A stretch of 64,000 bases of DNA from Gyromitra esculenta (GCA_038503075.1 JBCAML010000020.1:372001-436000); one strand, 5' to 3'; counted from the stretch's first letter, positions 23,201 through 37,076 are shown. Numbers and translations are program-made. The notes: a model not told the origin generated them from the letters alone.

Positions 23201-26200
23201 TTTTAACATATATCTAACACCTAAAATACTTTCGAGCCCTATATTTCTCTTCCGCACAGTCGTAGAATATCTCCAGAATTCACAGAAAACTATATATGTG
23301 CAAGAGCGAAAACCTTATAGAAAGTACTCTAGATACGTAGCGAGATCAGAAGCCACGTGATCAGTAGCTCTGAATGTTCTTAGGTCTACTGTTTTATATC
23401 GATCATACAGTACTAAGAAAGGGGATGCAACTGGTATAGCATATGTGCGGCATTCTGAAGAAATGCTGAAGAAATGCTAGATCCGTAGCGTAAATACGGT
23501 AGCAGATATATTCACCCCACTTTCTCGTACCATATGCATCCTACCAGTTACACTATAAAGTATCGCTAAAAGATGTCCTAGTGCCATTTCGAGATTCCTA
23601 GTGCCATAACCCTTAGAAAGAAGAGGAAGATAGCTAATAGTATAATTAGCCGGAAAAAGACTAGACTTTAAAAACCATTCTAAGGCTGATATTAATTTAC
23701 TAAATTCACCACGTAAAATCAAGCATTTCTCCAAAGTCTACTCGTCTCGTACTTCAACCTCTTCTTTTACGAAGCTAGTAATTAAACCGAATCGGCCAAG
23801 AAACCCCGCCAGAGCTATAGGCATAGGATTTAGAGACTTCTATTTTTGATTATCCAGGAACAAAAACTTCAGCCCAGTTCTAATCCGAAAGAGATTGTTC
23901 CAAGAGAATTTGGGTACCCTCATAGCTCAAATGACACTTGTATGTTATAAACAAGTTAATTCAATCTAAAATCGAGATACCTCGCTCTTCAGTGATATTT
24001 CATGACCCAATAATGAGGTTTTCTGAGAAACACCAAAAAATTCGAGTGATAATGTATGATTTTCACGGCCTGACGAATCATGATCTGCCACGCCCAGCCA
24101 CGCGGCACCATGAACTGTCCCGCCTATACTAGTTAATTTTATCAGCCCCCATTCCCATTTTTAGAGTCAGCGGTGGGAAAAGTAAAGCCCGAGCCTTGCG
24201 GTCTCGTATTCACACAGTACTAGGCTTTCTGCTTTTTGTGGCACAGTTTTTAATATGAGTACACCCCTGCCAAGATAGTAGGCATACTATCCTTACTTGA
24301 TGGCTTTTTAGGCTCCGATACGATGAAAGGACTTTGCAAGGAATTTCCCTAGCCTGGTCTCGTCACCAGACCTAACTTATCAGATATTAATTATGTGTGA
24401 CTTCCAGTGTATCAGGTGATTTAGTGGTCTAACATCGTCATGGACTGCCCTGCCAGCCGAAGAGTCAGCAGAGACCTCAGAAGACTAATCAATGACCCTT
24501 TAATAATCTAGCCGAAATGTTGTACTCATAATCGTATGTGACAACGATGGATTGATAATCCAGGCAGCAGTAGCGTTGAATTTTTGAGATATTTTTGTAT
24601 TAGTTGGATCGAGCGAACCCACCGAGACCGAGATGAACAACAACACACAGGCTTATGCGGTTCTTAGATAGCGTAGGTGATATACCAACTGATAGGTGCC
24701 AACCTAGATATTCGAAACTGGGTTGATGGTAAGGCGGCAAGAGGATCTTGAGATGCCAAAAACTCATTTGCCAAGCTCAAAGTGCTGGCGCTCATGAGAT
24801 AATAATCAACATAATCGGACAATCTCCCCACAAAGGAGAAGATGGAAGTGCGCAGTGCTCGGACTCACATTACGAATGTGAGTATCAGGCGAGACATCAT
24901 GCCAATTTTTCCCAAATTATTGGTGAGGTTTCTCAAGAGTATGAAACAAGTAGAAGCTAAATGGTGTAATATTGCCAAAGGCTGACAATCGAGAGACGTG
25001 TATCGCGATGGTCTCTAAGATGCAGTGGGGTACTTTCTTATCCCACGAACAGTTCTTCTTCTCTGCACGCCCCACTCCGTATTTAAAGTGTCGCCCATAG
25101 GCTCCCTTAGCTAACTGGGTGGCCCTGAAATTCCAATCCTTACTTCGTCCCCAGTAATTGGTCAGGGTAAACCTTGCGAGCCTCTAGGGACCGTAGGGCC
25201 ATAAAAATGTGATACTAATGCCATCGCCAATCGAATCGTAGGAAGGCGGTATATGATAAGTCCGAGCATCTAAGAATTTACTCAATTCTATTATGCACTT
25301 ATAGGTAGATAGAGCAGCAAAGTGAATTTACCGGGTTAATGGTCGATAAAAAAACGTAAGTTCGGAGCAAGGTTGGCTTTTCGCATCTCGATCTAATGTC
25401 GGTTGAGTAGCAAAGCTGCGGCCTGGATATGTAAACCGCTTTAACAGATCGGCTTCTGTAAATCCATGCCGATAACACGATTTCTCACCGCTCGGTCCTT
25501 CCATACCTTTGACATATATTCAAGGCTCAGTTCACCCCGCCGAGGCTCCTTATTAGAGACTTTGCGCAAATAGATCCAGCTCCGATTTCTAGAAATTTAA
25601 CTGGTGCAGATCGGCTTCCGGTTGGTCAAAAACCAGGGCTGGCTCAAAAGCGCAAAGTCTCTATTACTGTATGCCACCAAAATATAGTTCAACCTGCACA
25701 CAAGAATTGCAGGATCACGAAGATCCTTGCAAGTAGTAAAGAGGTCATATTTCTCGATAAAATACTGTCTTCTAGATCGTATAAATTCCATCGACCCACC
25801 GTATAATAACCTTAACAATAGGGTCAAATATATCCAGAAGCGCAGTTTTGTAGAAGTAAGTTGGGAAAAATTCCAAACATTTCCAGAAGTTTTGTGCAAA
25901 GCCCATTTTTCCAGAGAGGTTGATCCATATACCATAGACCATGGTCCAGTAAGCCCTAGGCTGGTGCTGTCTAATTACCTACTGTTCAGCCTGCCGTCAT
26001 TTCGGCCGCCGCCACTTTTATAAGCCACATTAGTCATATGTGGCTGTTATGTGATATCACTATCAACCATGAGAATAATGCTATGTGCCACCAAAACCCT
26101 AATCATAGAGGAATCCGGATACACAGCACCGGAAACTTTGAATTTGAAGCCTCGTCCTCGGTCGGAAATCTCCTAGGAAGTTACGTGTCGTAAAAATAGG

Positions 26201-27444
26201 AGAAAACAGCCACGGGGAATTTCCGAGATAAAGGAGGGTGTTGTTGAATTCCAATCTAAGCCTGATGTGTGCTCGGATTAGGTTTACTGCACCTGCTCTT
26301 CTCATCCAGTAATCTAGAAATACGCCTTAGATATTCACTCCACACTCTACTGTAATTCAGTTAGCCATATGTTCGCAAAGATCAGACGAAAAATTAATAG
26401 TGCTGGGCGAGAAAAATACGAGGGTGGGATAGATTATCAAGCTTGTCGCGTATACGTATCACAACATTCGGCTGCGACGCGAAAGCAAAAACAGGGCGAA
26501 CGAAAAACAAATCTGAGCAAGGCTCTTACGCGCCTTCCCACCCATAGCTTGATTTACCCATGCTATGTTAGACATATACTTGTGTTGGATATATATATGT
26601 AATCTCGAAGTTAACCGGATGCAGGACCAGACAAAGGCTTGGGCCACGTGTATTGCTAGAAATGTAGTTTTGCCGGCAGAATGGATGCCTAGACGGACCA
26701 TAAAGTGTTAGTTCCCGTAAAGAAATTAACGATGGAAATCTTAGGTAATACTACGGAATATTCATTTCATGCCGCTCATCACTGATACCATCTATAGCAT
26801 AGATATTCTTCGATTAAGGAAATCCTTGTTAACTAGTTGTATACAAAATAATCTACTAGATTCCAAACCGCTTCTAGCGACGATCCAAAGAGGAAAATAA
26901 AGTGATACAAAGGAAATATAAAGCCAAGAATATTCTGAATCCAAAACATCTCCGGTGGGTGTAAGGACACAGAAATATACCGATCCCGTCTAGTCCAACA
27001 GAGGGGGTTAAAAAAAAATCCTCACCGAATATTTGCCAAGGATGAGTGACCCCGATCAGGTGTGTGACCGAAAATGAATAGCAGTCTGAGTAGCAAAACA
27101 AACGGACGAACCACACAAAGAAATATTTTTAAAAAAAAGTCGAAGTATGGCTGCACGTCCTGGTGGCGCATATATCCAATTGGTCGCTCTTTAATTCCAC
27201 CCGCACACAGCCACAACCAAATAACCATCCACCTATCACCCACCTTCGGTATTCCAAGTACAATTTTCCTCCTACTTGCTTTATCGGGACAAAAAGAAAG
27301 ACCGTAGAGAGTTGAGAAATAAAAATCAATCTTCTAGGGGAATGACGAAACACCCCACCCTCACAAAGCAATAGGTAGCCGATGGCCTGGTAGTGCCGAA
27401 GATATGCCCCCTCTGTTAAGAGTGCGTTCGGGGTTAATTAGAGG
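20234..27444. other. Long intergenic stretch, no supported gene
   Basis: Seven kilobases of AT-leaning sequence. Short frames occur (for example 20906-21217 plus and 25597-25935 minus) but none shows a domain, splice-consistent continuation or codon pattern that I trust. A duplicated TGAAGAAATGC lies at about 23456-23477. One TACATGTA lies at 21800-21807. Decayed transposon remnants are possible but I could not identify any. Confidence 0.45.
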
Positions 27445-30400
27445 TTAGCTTGCTGGAGAATTGGATTGGGCATTGACATCAACACCAGCGTTAGTATCAA
27501 GCTTTCCTCTCTTGTACTGGCGCTTCTTTTGTCCGCCGATCTTCATTTGCGCAATAGCCCCGTCCACATCCCCATTCGACTCTGACAACGCGAAGGCAAT
27601 GTCCTCTTCCCGCCAGTCCGGATACCGTTGCTTTAGGGTTGTCAGAGGAGCCCCGACCGATTTTCTCTTACTCCGTGCCGAGATATCCCTAGGGGAGCCT
27701 CCTAAGGCCTCTTGACCCATGTTCCCCCGAGGGGATAGGCTGCGCCCGACAACCGAAGCGGCTATTGCTGTCACGCCACGGGCGTTCGCTTTCACCCTCA
27801 TGTTGACGTCTTCTGTAATAAGTACAGCCGGTTCCGCGTCACTAGCATTGCCTAACAGTTGCCTGCGTGCCACTCCCTGCTGCTTCGTGGTCTGGATGAT
27901 GATGTCATCGATATTACGCAGTTCATCTTCCCCGTGTCTCTCCAGTCTCTCCCGATAAAACCCAATGTTCGTGACGTTGTTGCCCTTCGCTGTCACCACT
28001 TTGATATCCCTCTTTTCGCTCACTGCATCGTTGATGGCAATGATTGCTGCCTTTGCAGCATCACCCACGTTCCCAGGGTTATTCGTCAATCCCAGTAGCT
28101 CCGTTATCACTAAAAAGTTAGTGGGTTATTCACCCCAACATATAACGTCGAAACATACCGCAATTCGGTATCACAACGCTCCAGTTCCTCGTAGACACTA
28201 TAAGTCTAAAGGTTTCCGGGTGACTTAAGAGTAAATTTGTATCGACCACAAGTACCTAATGAAAGCCACGAAGTCAGGAGTCATTTTTTTTTAGAACTGT
28301 ATATTGAATGACCGCTTGAAACCTACTGTGTACTGAGCTTTTAACGCTTCGGGGCCTTTGGCAATGAATTCTTTAACCTTTTCAGCCACATCCGCGGTCA
28401 CACCAGCCCTCAGTTGAGACCTCAGTTGTCGTTCCTGTTGCTTAAGTCGACGAACTTCCTCAGATTGATCAACCAAAACATAATCCTCCTCCTCCGATGT
28501 ATTCCCTTCATTCGCAGTTGTCATTTCAACATCAGAGTCATCCTGTACCGAGGCCATTCTTGAACTAAATTGTGCATTTGCAGAAATTATTTTAGACTCA
28601 TCCATTCTCTGTAGTAGTGACGGATGGATAGCAAAGTTTCTTTTCTGAAAGACTAAATGATCACCAGACTATAGTATCCGTTAGTTATTTCTAATCACAG
28701 GGTTGGGGACTTCGGGTAGCTTACAGCCGCGATTCTTGTAGCCAGCCAGAGTATTCTTTCAACCCTAATATTAGCCATTGATGGTAGTTCCATCGATCTC
28801 TCTTCGTCGTCCACTTGTGCATCCTCAAACCATCGTTCCGGGAAGTATAGCCGCGACCAATCAAGTCCACGAAGTGTGTAGTCTTCTGGCAGTGGCCTAC
28901 CAACACCTTTCTCCGGAACCGGAAATGTTTCACCTTCGAACCTATTGCCATCGAAACTCTTGATCAAGAAGTTGAGCATCGCTACTAGAGCGTCCCAAGG
29001 GAACTCGATTTCTAGCAACCTCGTTGCCGGCTCTGAAGCCTTGATATGCATCATGAATACGAGCCATATGTGTACGTGTGGCAAGATATTGGCATCTCCA
29101 ATCCTCTCCAAAGTAATCTTTAAGATATCGTAAGCCAGTCTCTTCGAATAATTTAGCGAAATTTCCTGGGCCGACAAGCCATCACAAGGTGTTTGGTCAG
29201 CACCCGCGTCAGTAGCCTGGGGCGTTGCCGTTTTAGCCTTGCTTCCCAGTTCTGAGACGGGTTGCAGCAGGGACGTGACGTGTTCAGAAGTGGCTTCGTT
29301 AGGAATCGGGGGTAGAAGACCATCAAACTCGGCGATGTTACCACCTTCTCCAAATGATGCAGCTCCTGGGGTATCTTCCATCTCTTCCTCGACAACATGT
29401 CTCCGACCTTGACGCCATGCTTGGCGGAGGAGGCTGTCCTTGGCACCATATTGGTAGAGACCAATGATATTGCAAACCGCCACGTAGCCTCCTGGTACCT
29501 ATTGTCATGAACTTCCATCAATGCCTGCATTCAGAATGAAAACGCCTAAAGTTGACTTGGAGACAACCAACCTTCCACTTTGACTTCGGGTCCCCTATAT
29601 GGCTATCGAGAATATCCAAGAAATTGTCAAGTGCCTCATCAAATTTTTCTAAATCAATATGTGTGAAGTTTATTCCGTGAAGTTGGATAAACCCAGTATC
29701 AACTGGCAATGCTTTTTGCGAGATACTATCGGGAGCGAAAATGGGATCGAAGAGCGTAAGAATGCTCTCCCTTGCAGAGGAGAACGGCTGGCTCACACCA
29801 AGGCTTTTGCAATAGTAAAATAATTGCTGTAGAACGTTGGGTCGAGCTAAGATCGCTAAATGATGGTGGAGGCGTCCAACATACGGGGTTTTATCGGCAG
29901 CTTTGGAATACCAGAAACGAGCCACATTTGCCCACACATCACGGTCGCGAATATCATCATCTTCGATGGCCATCCGGTAACGACCGAGATCGCCGAGACA
30001 CTCTATCCATGTATCTTCGAAAGCAGGGACTGTTTCGTAGACTATTGATACAATTATCAGCTTCCCGATTGTAAATTACGAACCTACCAGTATATGTGCT
30101 GCGCACGGTAGCACGGCCGTACAAGTTAAGCACAGGTTTGAACCGAAGGTTTTGATATTGGAGTAGGAAGGGGGGTATTGAGGGTAGGCTTACGTAGCGC
30201 CATCATGCTATATGCGAGATATATAAACGTCAACATATGCTCTAGTGAATACGGTAAGCGGTGGCGAAGCAATTCCAAGAAACTATGGATCCCGTGACGC
30301 CACATTCTCGCTGGCATGGCGTATTTGAGTGCTAGCTTCCGAAGGGAAGGACTTGCACTGGGATGCTGGGACGCCAGAAAGAAGTCGTGATGCTCATGTA

Positions 30401-31712
30401 GGAGCGTCCGATGTAAAGCTATAAGTGCTTGCCATTGCTCGTTATTGAGACGAGGCTGTTTCCCCTCCGTATCTTGAGCTGCCGCGGCTTGTTTCGCGTC
30501 TACCTCACAGCATTTGGCTTCGACCATGACAAGCCCAGCGTAGATCCCCTTAACTTCGGCTATGAGCTGCTCGGGGCTAATAGGCCTCGTCTCTGGTTGA
30601 CCAACCATACGTGGGGTTTCATCCTCCTCGTCAGAGACGGGACCGGCTTGTCCCTGCTGTGCATGATGTTGTGGTTGCTGAGTTACGTTATTTAAAATCA
30701 TTATCCTACCACCCTCCCGACTGCCTTTGGCCATCGGTTGCTGTTGCTGCGGAGCATTTGCTTGTTGGTTTCTATGATCATACAATCGGGAACCCGGGGC
30801 TTGCGCTTTCTTTTTCTGTTCTCTCTTAGCACGAACGTTTTGCGTAGAACGGACTGCAGGTGGGATATCCTCGAGCCTCTTGGACGAGTCCTCCTCTGTC
30901 TTGAAAGCCGCAGGGTGGTCTCTTGCTGGATCATACAAACGACGTTGTGGCGTCACTCTTGAGACTCCACCATCATCGTTCTCGCCAGCGTGTTCGAAAT
31001 CGAAACGTGACCGATCAAACTCTGGATCCATTATCGGCGTTTGGTGGTTCTTCCGTGCTCTGCCTGGAGCTATAAAATAAAATAAGATTCATTTCAATCA
31101 CTTCAGGAGTTAGAAAGCATCATACCCGCAAGTCCTCCACGACCGGTCATTTCAACTCTCTTAATAGCAGCCCTAGTCCTCTTCGGAGATTGGGATACAT
31201 GGCTTTCACGGCTCTGGGCTGCAAACCCAGTTTCGATCGCAGGATCTCCGGTACGCTTGCGACCGTTCCGAGGCGAACGGCCAGCTTCCATTTGACCGGC
31301 ATCGTGCATCTTGATATCTGTATCGTGAGCCAAAGTTATGCCTGACGTTTTCTGTTCTATCTCCTGAACGCCTGGACTTCCGGTATGTTCACCCCCGTCT
31401 CTAGACCAGGTGGATGAGCTAGTTCCAAGACCCTTCGTAGCATCCCTGACAGACCATTGCGCGTAAGGTGGGCGATCTACGGGGGACGATGCTGGATAAG
31501 CTCTATCGCCCTGGGCAGTTGTCGTTGGATCGGTTTGAAGTCTAGGCAAACACACTGAGTCAACAAGTTTATGGAGCAAAGTTATGGAGCAAAGTCAAAG
31601 GTACAACTCACCTTTGCCTGCGAGATGCCTCTTTACGGATACTCTCGATCTGGGAATGTATATCCACACGAGAGCCAGATGCCTCATTTGTTCGGTCCAC
31701 TCCCATGGTCAT
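27445..31712 (-). CDS. EST1/SMG6-like protein with PIN nuclease domain and CUE-like tail
   Basis: Eight exons: 31712-31612, 31541-31126, 31069-30194, 30041-29572, 29498-28725, 28644-28327, 28255-28159 and 28109-27445, giving 1238 residues. All seven introns are GT-AG (49-152 bases) and keep frame. Residues 1-330 are low-complexity, with a Q/H-rich stretch. About 335-540 is the EST1 14-3-3-like TPR region (LHRTLLHEHHDFFLASQHPS, WIECLGDLGRYRMAIEDDDI). The EST1 nucleic-acid-binding region continues to about 880. An acidic and coiled segment (about 915-980) precedes the PIN domain, 986-1140, with likely catalytic acids Asp990 (VVDTN), Glu1021 (ITEL) and Asp1118 (TEDVN). Residues 1173-1207 resemble a CUE/UBA ubiquitin-binding helix bundle. 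Relatives act in nonsense-mediated decay or telomere maintenance; acids in place suggest an active endonuclease. The exon 4-5 junction (K-VPGGYVAVCN) is the least certain. Confidence 0.9.
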
Positions 31713-33316
31713 CTAGCACGAATATGCGGATATGTTTGAAAATCTCGGCTATGATGGTACTTTGATCGTAGTAAGAAAGGAGGAACTTAGGTTCGTGGAG
31801 CTCTTGAAGGTAGGGTAATTTTTATTTTTATTTTCGGGATGTTTTGGGGGGTCGATTTATGAAGTTGGAGTCCGCTGACTGGCTGGTTTAGGGGAGATGA
31901 CTTTTGGGATTAAAAAATGGTGCGTTGGTTTCGCCTCGCACGTAGAAAGCACTAAATTTTGTTGGAAGAATCAAGAAGGGTTCGATATTCAACCGATTCC
32001 CCTAAGTATGAAATAGTATACTATAACTGTGTTCTGCACGAGGTCCGATTGTTTATCCAGCTTTCACGGATTTTGTGAAAAGTGATTGCATGAAAAATCC
32101 CAAGTGCAAGCATATGCAAAGGGGCTCGAGTTGGTGTGAATGACCACTTTCAAAGACCGACAAGTCTGGATTTAAGGACTCCGAGATTGAGGCTGAAATT
32201 ACGGCAGAAATAAGGCAGCGGGGTTCGCACAAGGCGACGAGGGCTCTGATTTTTACCTCTGTTCACCTTGCTCCTCTTGCAACGGTGCGAAGATGGATGG
32301 ATGGTGTGCGCACTACTTAAATGCAATAATACTCAACACACTTCGCACTTGTGCAACCTGTCCACCCCCATATGTAAGATAGCTAACTTACATCGGTATA
32401 CAGACCCCACTTCATGCCACCCCTGTAAAACTACATGTAAATTGTGCCACAGTTACATGTAGGCTATAGCTACACATAGCATGCCTACCTACTGAATTTT
32501 TACTATGTATATCTACTACAATTTTACAAATATTTATTTACTCAGCAAGGTATAGAGAAATACTCGCATGCGCAATGTTAATTTGCTCTTTTCCTGCCCA
32601 TTCTACATATTCCCCAATTTGATAATCGCTCACCCTCCACAAAACATATATCTCCACCATGTACCACCCATAGCCTGCTGCGCGTGTGTGTATTCATGCG
32701 CATTCTTCGGATTTATCGTCTGTTGAGATTTTAGTCCCCCTCCAGGAAATCGCTAATTAACAGCTATGTACACCCTATAAGACCTAGAACATCGGACGCG
32801 CAAAAGTATTTTAGTAGCGATCGGTCAAGTATTGCGCCAGATGAACCAATTGGCCCTGGGAACAAAGGCAGCACATATATACCTGATCAGATCCTTCCGG
32901 ATTCTCCGTTAACAAAGATCGACCAATGAGACAGTGGATAAAATCGGAAAAGGTGATATGAATCAGTGCAGCACTGCCCATGATTGAGCTTAGCACATCT
33001 CTGAGAAGTGTCAATCAATATCGATACCGAAAACAAAAAACGACGTCCACATATAGATGCGGTCCAGCTACAAAATAAAATAAAAAGCATAATATCGCGC
33101 ATCTCCAGTAATTACTGTCAGACTAGGCGATCAGATATACTCGTAAACATGGCCGACAGCCTAATTTCCTTCGTCTCTTAGATCGAGATATCCTTATGAA
33201 TAATCCCGCGGTGTGCCTCTACCACCCGGTTATTAGATTGGTCTTGAGCTTACCCAATCCTTACAGCTTTATCATCCCGCACCCCGAAATCACGGCAGCC
33301 TGACATACATGTAAGA
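31713..33316. other. Intergenic, 5' region of the EST1/SMG6-like gene
   Basis: The left part is the probable promoter of the minus-strand EST1/SMG6-like gene. The rest is AT-rich with two TACATGTA octamers close together at 32432-32439 and 32454-32461, and a third at 33306-33313. No coding frame was supported. Confidence 0.45.
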
Positions 33317-33538
33317 TATCCCTTAGACCGTCAGGCCCGATTAAAATTTGGAGCACCAACCGGATATAGAAGGCATGATATGTTCTACACCAAGAATGGG
33401 TAGAGTTAGCATATCTAGGCTTCGCAAGCGATCAGATAAGCTCATGTAGAAGCCTTTGATTTCTGAGTTGAACATATCATGTATTCCATATCCGGTTAGT
33501 GCTCCAAATTTTAATCAGGCCTGGCGGTCTAAGGGATA
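33317..33538. mobile_element. 222-base TIR element (MITE-like) with about 68-base arms
   Basis: TA plus TCCCTTAGACCG at the left is mirrored by CGGTCTAAGGGA plus TA at the right. The arms continue through GATTAAAATTTGGAGCAC and CCGGATAT to GATATGTTC, with a roughly 84-base centre. Several C/T differences separate the arms. There is no coding content, and no other copy in the window. Confidence 0.75.
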
Positions 33539-36383
33539 CCTCCTGCAATACGCTCGAGCCGAAAAAATCATTAATATCTTGATATTCGCAAATTAATCTC
33601 AAATCCAGGGAATATATAAGCCTGCCTGAGAATTCGTGCCCGAAACAGCATCGTATTGTGTACGATTGGACTTCGGCTCTTTTCATGCATGGGACAAAAG
33701 AAGGTTACCTATGGCCAACGAAGCGGACGCAAGGCACAACCCAGCGCTAGTTTTATTCCTTCCCCTCGGGTCTAATATGCTGCATGGTCATATGAGTTTC
33801 ATGCAACTGAACAAAGGGCGCAGAGCCAATTGCTACCTTCACGGCAAGTGTATAACTAGTTGATTAAAAAATATCTAACAAAGGCTAACTAAACAAGAAC
33901 AGCACCGGGCACCTGAGCAAATATGTGTGCACTAGTATATCATTCTGTTGTAAACCGTTGGGTGCTAAAATTGAGACCTTGTTATCTATATAGCCTTCCA
34001 TCCACGCGCACGTTGACGCCTTCAATTTATGGTTTGCCAAAAGGCTGTGGGTTTTCGCAAACAGCTTGCCCTGCCTCCCCCCCCCGAAATTTTTGAGTTA
34101 TTTTATTTTTAGATTCTGGCGGTGGGTGGTGCAGCCAGTCCTGGCCAGAAAAGACTGTAAAGCAAAGAATTATCCAACGTCACCTTGTCGATACGCATGG
34201 GGGGGGTGCGGTGAGGAGGCCACCTACAGCATACATGTATACTATTCAGCGCTACAAGACACTTCAGAATTACGGAACCAAAACTTATTTATTTTTTCTT
34301 CCCTCTGCTGGCTTTAATAGAGCCACAAGTACGGGTTGGCTCTATACGATCTTGCTATTTGAAATTCGAAATCGCAACGTTAACCCCCACAGGCTTCGAA
34401 GCTACAACTCTACAAAGAAAAAAAAATTCTTATTTTAATGTTGAGGGTGTCCGAAAGCTCCATCAGAAGAAAACAATTACCCCCGTATTTTGCATCCCGC
34501 GGGGGACTCCACCTCAGATTCACTGTCAGGGGAACTTAGGCCTTGTTAGGAAAACAGGGGCCGGGGCCAGTATGCAACGTTTAACTTGTGTTCGCCTCAT
34601 GACTTATCGGTAACATTAAGATAGTCAGGAGGAACACAACACTGAGTATGTGTTCCCAGGATCACGGCTTCACACCGGCTATATCTCCGAACGGCTCGGA
34701 ACAGCGCTCAGAAAGATCTCGCTATTGATTATGCGTTGTTTCTCTGTTTAACGCGAATATATTTCGCTGAATCGCGGAAGAAATTAAAAACTCAGGCTTT
34801 TAATTTCGAAAGCCTTATCTTAAGTTTTGAGTAAACTAGAATTTCACCTTGAAAGCTGTGGGATGTAGGGTTTTTTGCGTGTGACGGTTTGAGCCTACCA
34901 GTGCTTCGAGACAACCCCGGAGCCAATGTTTCGAAGAACAAAGGGTCATAAGCACAACACTCAGGTTTTATTTGCAACACTTCCCACAATGGGCTTGGTT
35001 TTCAATGACACCAAAATTCGAACTCCACGGTTGCTATAGGTATCGGCTACAGCCTCTGAGCCGTTTTAGTCCCTCCTGGAAAATAGGAGGCCAATTCATA
35101 TTCATCCGCGGAGCTTCACGGAAACAGGAATCCAGTATATTTTTCGACACCCTTAACCACGCTTTCTGGTATCTTGCTGATGTTCTAAAACCGCCCAGGT
35201 CTGTATCCTGTACAAAGTTGCACGAGATGTGCTCATCTTACAAACACTGGCGCCCTACAGGCGCATTACCCCCTCACCACTACGTTCATCCCTTATTGGA
35301 AAGGCTGGCTACGGGGCAGTTTTGCCAGGAGGGATACTATGGGCTCTAATAAGTTTACAACCTATAATCAAACAAGAAACCTGGTAGCTATTACCTCAAG
35401 GCCGAGGTGCAATTACAGCGAGGCGAACGAAAGCTCCTCTAACATTTCGGTTACCCACGACCACCTGCATGGGCTATGGAGTTTTAACTGTAAAATCTGG
35501 AGCGAGCCTATTCACTCAAGCCATGGCGGATCACTCGTTCGATTTACATTTAAATCTAGACGCGGTCTAGAGGGCCGATCTGAACATCAAAACTGCCGTT
35601 TGCGGATTATGTGGAGGATCTTCTAAATGCGATTGCTTTATTAGCCTGCAACCTCCAAATGGTAAGGCTTGCCTGTTTGCATGGAGTATATGCTACAGTT
35701 GGTGTTTTAAGGCAATGGGATCCCGGGAGTTACATCGCCATGAGCCGAAGAAGGTACAAAACGACTATCCTTGCCGCTCTTGGGGCATCAGGCGCTTCAT
35801 ATAAATTTTGAGGCTGTCATTAAACATCAAAAACGGTGTGCAACAGTACTCTACGTTTAATCTTAGATATTTCACTACAGGGTTGGCTCGCCGCGAGGTT
35901 AATCGAGTTGCGTTCGAAAGAATTCAATAACTACAACGATCGCTGGTTTGAGGTGAAATCTAATATCTGCCAATTGGCCCCTTTCGAATTCTCGATTTGC
36001 TATACTTTCTGCGGCCGTGGATATATATAATCGAGGCACTAAAATGAAAGCCGAGTAAAAGTAGCAGAGCTCAGGCATTGGAGTCGATCTAAAGTACATG
36101 TACCCCTTATTAGAATTTCTTCGTCAGTGCATATGCATGTACATGTACGTACGCCTCAGTATTAAGCGCAGAACTGCATGTATATATGTATTTACCCTGA
36201 TCCAAACACTGTGTTCAGAGATACACATACCTCTAGATTTAGTGTGTACCCGCGTATGATAAAAAACTCAAAATTATATATATTGTCAGTGAATCTTTTA
36301 GAATTTTTGGTTTCTGTGGAAGATCAGTAGAGATGCATGTACATGTAGCTCACTTGAGACCCCAAACATTGCCCATATATACA
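33539..36383. other. Intergenic, no supported gene
   Basis: Contains several medium frames on the plus strand (34972-35349 and 35339-35626), which lack recognisable domains and are not joined by convincing splice sites. The region could be an old, mutated transposon, but no reverse transcriptase, integrase or transposase motif could be read. TACATGTA occurs at 34232, 36095, 36140 and 36340. Confidence 0.4.
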
Positions 36384-36695
36384 TAGACAGGCTGGCCCTG
36401 TACCGAGAACGGCCCTAAAGCGAGCACCAATTAAAATATGAGAATCGTTATGTGGTTTGCGGCTGCATGTAGTTGCAACGAACCTAGCGATTACCCACAA
36501 AAGATATCATCAAGTACAGCATCTGCAGCATAAGTTAGTGACAGTTATAGTTATCTTCTACTAGGTCAGTATGGGCTGCTCTTGGAGTGAAATCAAAATA
36601 CAGAGTTAATCTTTGGGTTACAAGTGCGTAAGTATAAACTCGTTTTGATTGGTGCTCGCTACAGGGCCGTTCTCGGTACAGGGCCAACCTATCTA
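36384..36695. mobile_element. 312-base TIR element with about 47-base arms
   Basis: TA-GACAGGCTGGCCCTGTACC at the left is mirrored at the right by the inverted GGTTGGCCCTGTACC-GATAG form ending CCTATC-TA. The arms continue through GAGAACGGCCCT and AGCGAGCACCAAT. GGCCCT occurs twice in each arm. TA at both ends fits a target-site duplication. The interior is non-coding. Confidence 0.75.
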
Positions 36696-36920
36696 CAATT
36701 GCAATTGAAGAGTTCACAAGTTGAAAGACTTCTGGGCACTAAAACCAGATCGACGATGCAGATATCCTCTAGATTATCTCGAAAACCCTAACGCTGATGG
36801 AAGCTATAAAGCAACCCCATGAGCAGCAAACAAGGCTGACAAAATAGTACGTGTACCCAACATATTATGTGCTACCCGGAACCATGGCTCAATCCCCCTG
36901 GTACCATGGCACCAGATACA

Positions 36921-37076
36921 TACAGCGTACGGCAAAAGGACCGAGAAACGTGAGACTTTGGGTTCGGGGCTGTTATTGGCTCTCCAGAGTTTTCGAGGAA
37001 GATTCTAGCAGTTAGATTGGCCACAGAACCCTGTCAGTAGACCCCGGTTTCTCGATATTTACTGCCATACGCTGTA
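36921..37076. mobile_element. 156-base TIR element, complete copy
   Basis: TA-CAGCGTACGGCAAAAGGACC at the left and an inverted partner ending GCCATACGCTG-TA at the right, with GAGAAAC/GTTTCTC at the inner arm ends. The interior carries GGGGCTGTTATTGGCTCTCC. A truncated inverted copy lies at 38498-38634. No coding content. Confidence 0.75.

Noticed and set aside
30126..31031. Separate gene starting at the internal methionine 31031 of the EST1/SMG6-like locus
   Set aside because: Upstream exons 31712-31612 and 31541-31126 splice in frame into it with good signals, so it is exon 3 of one gene.
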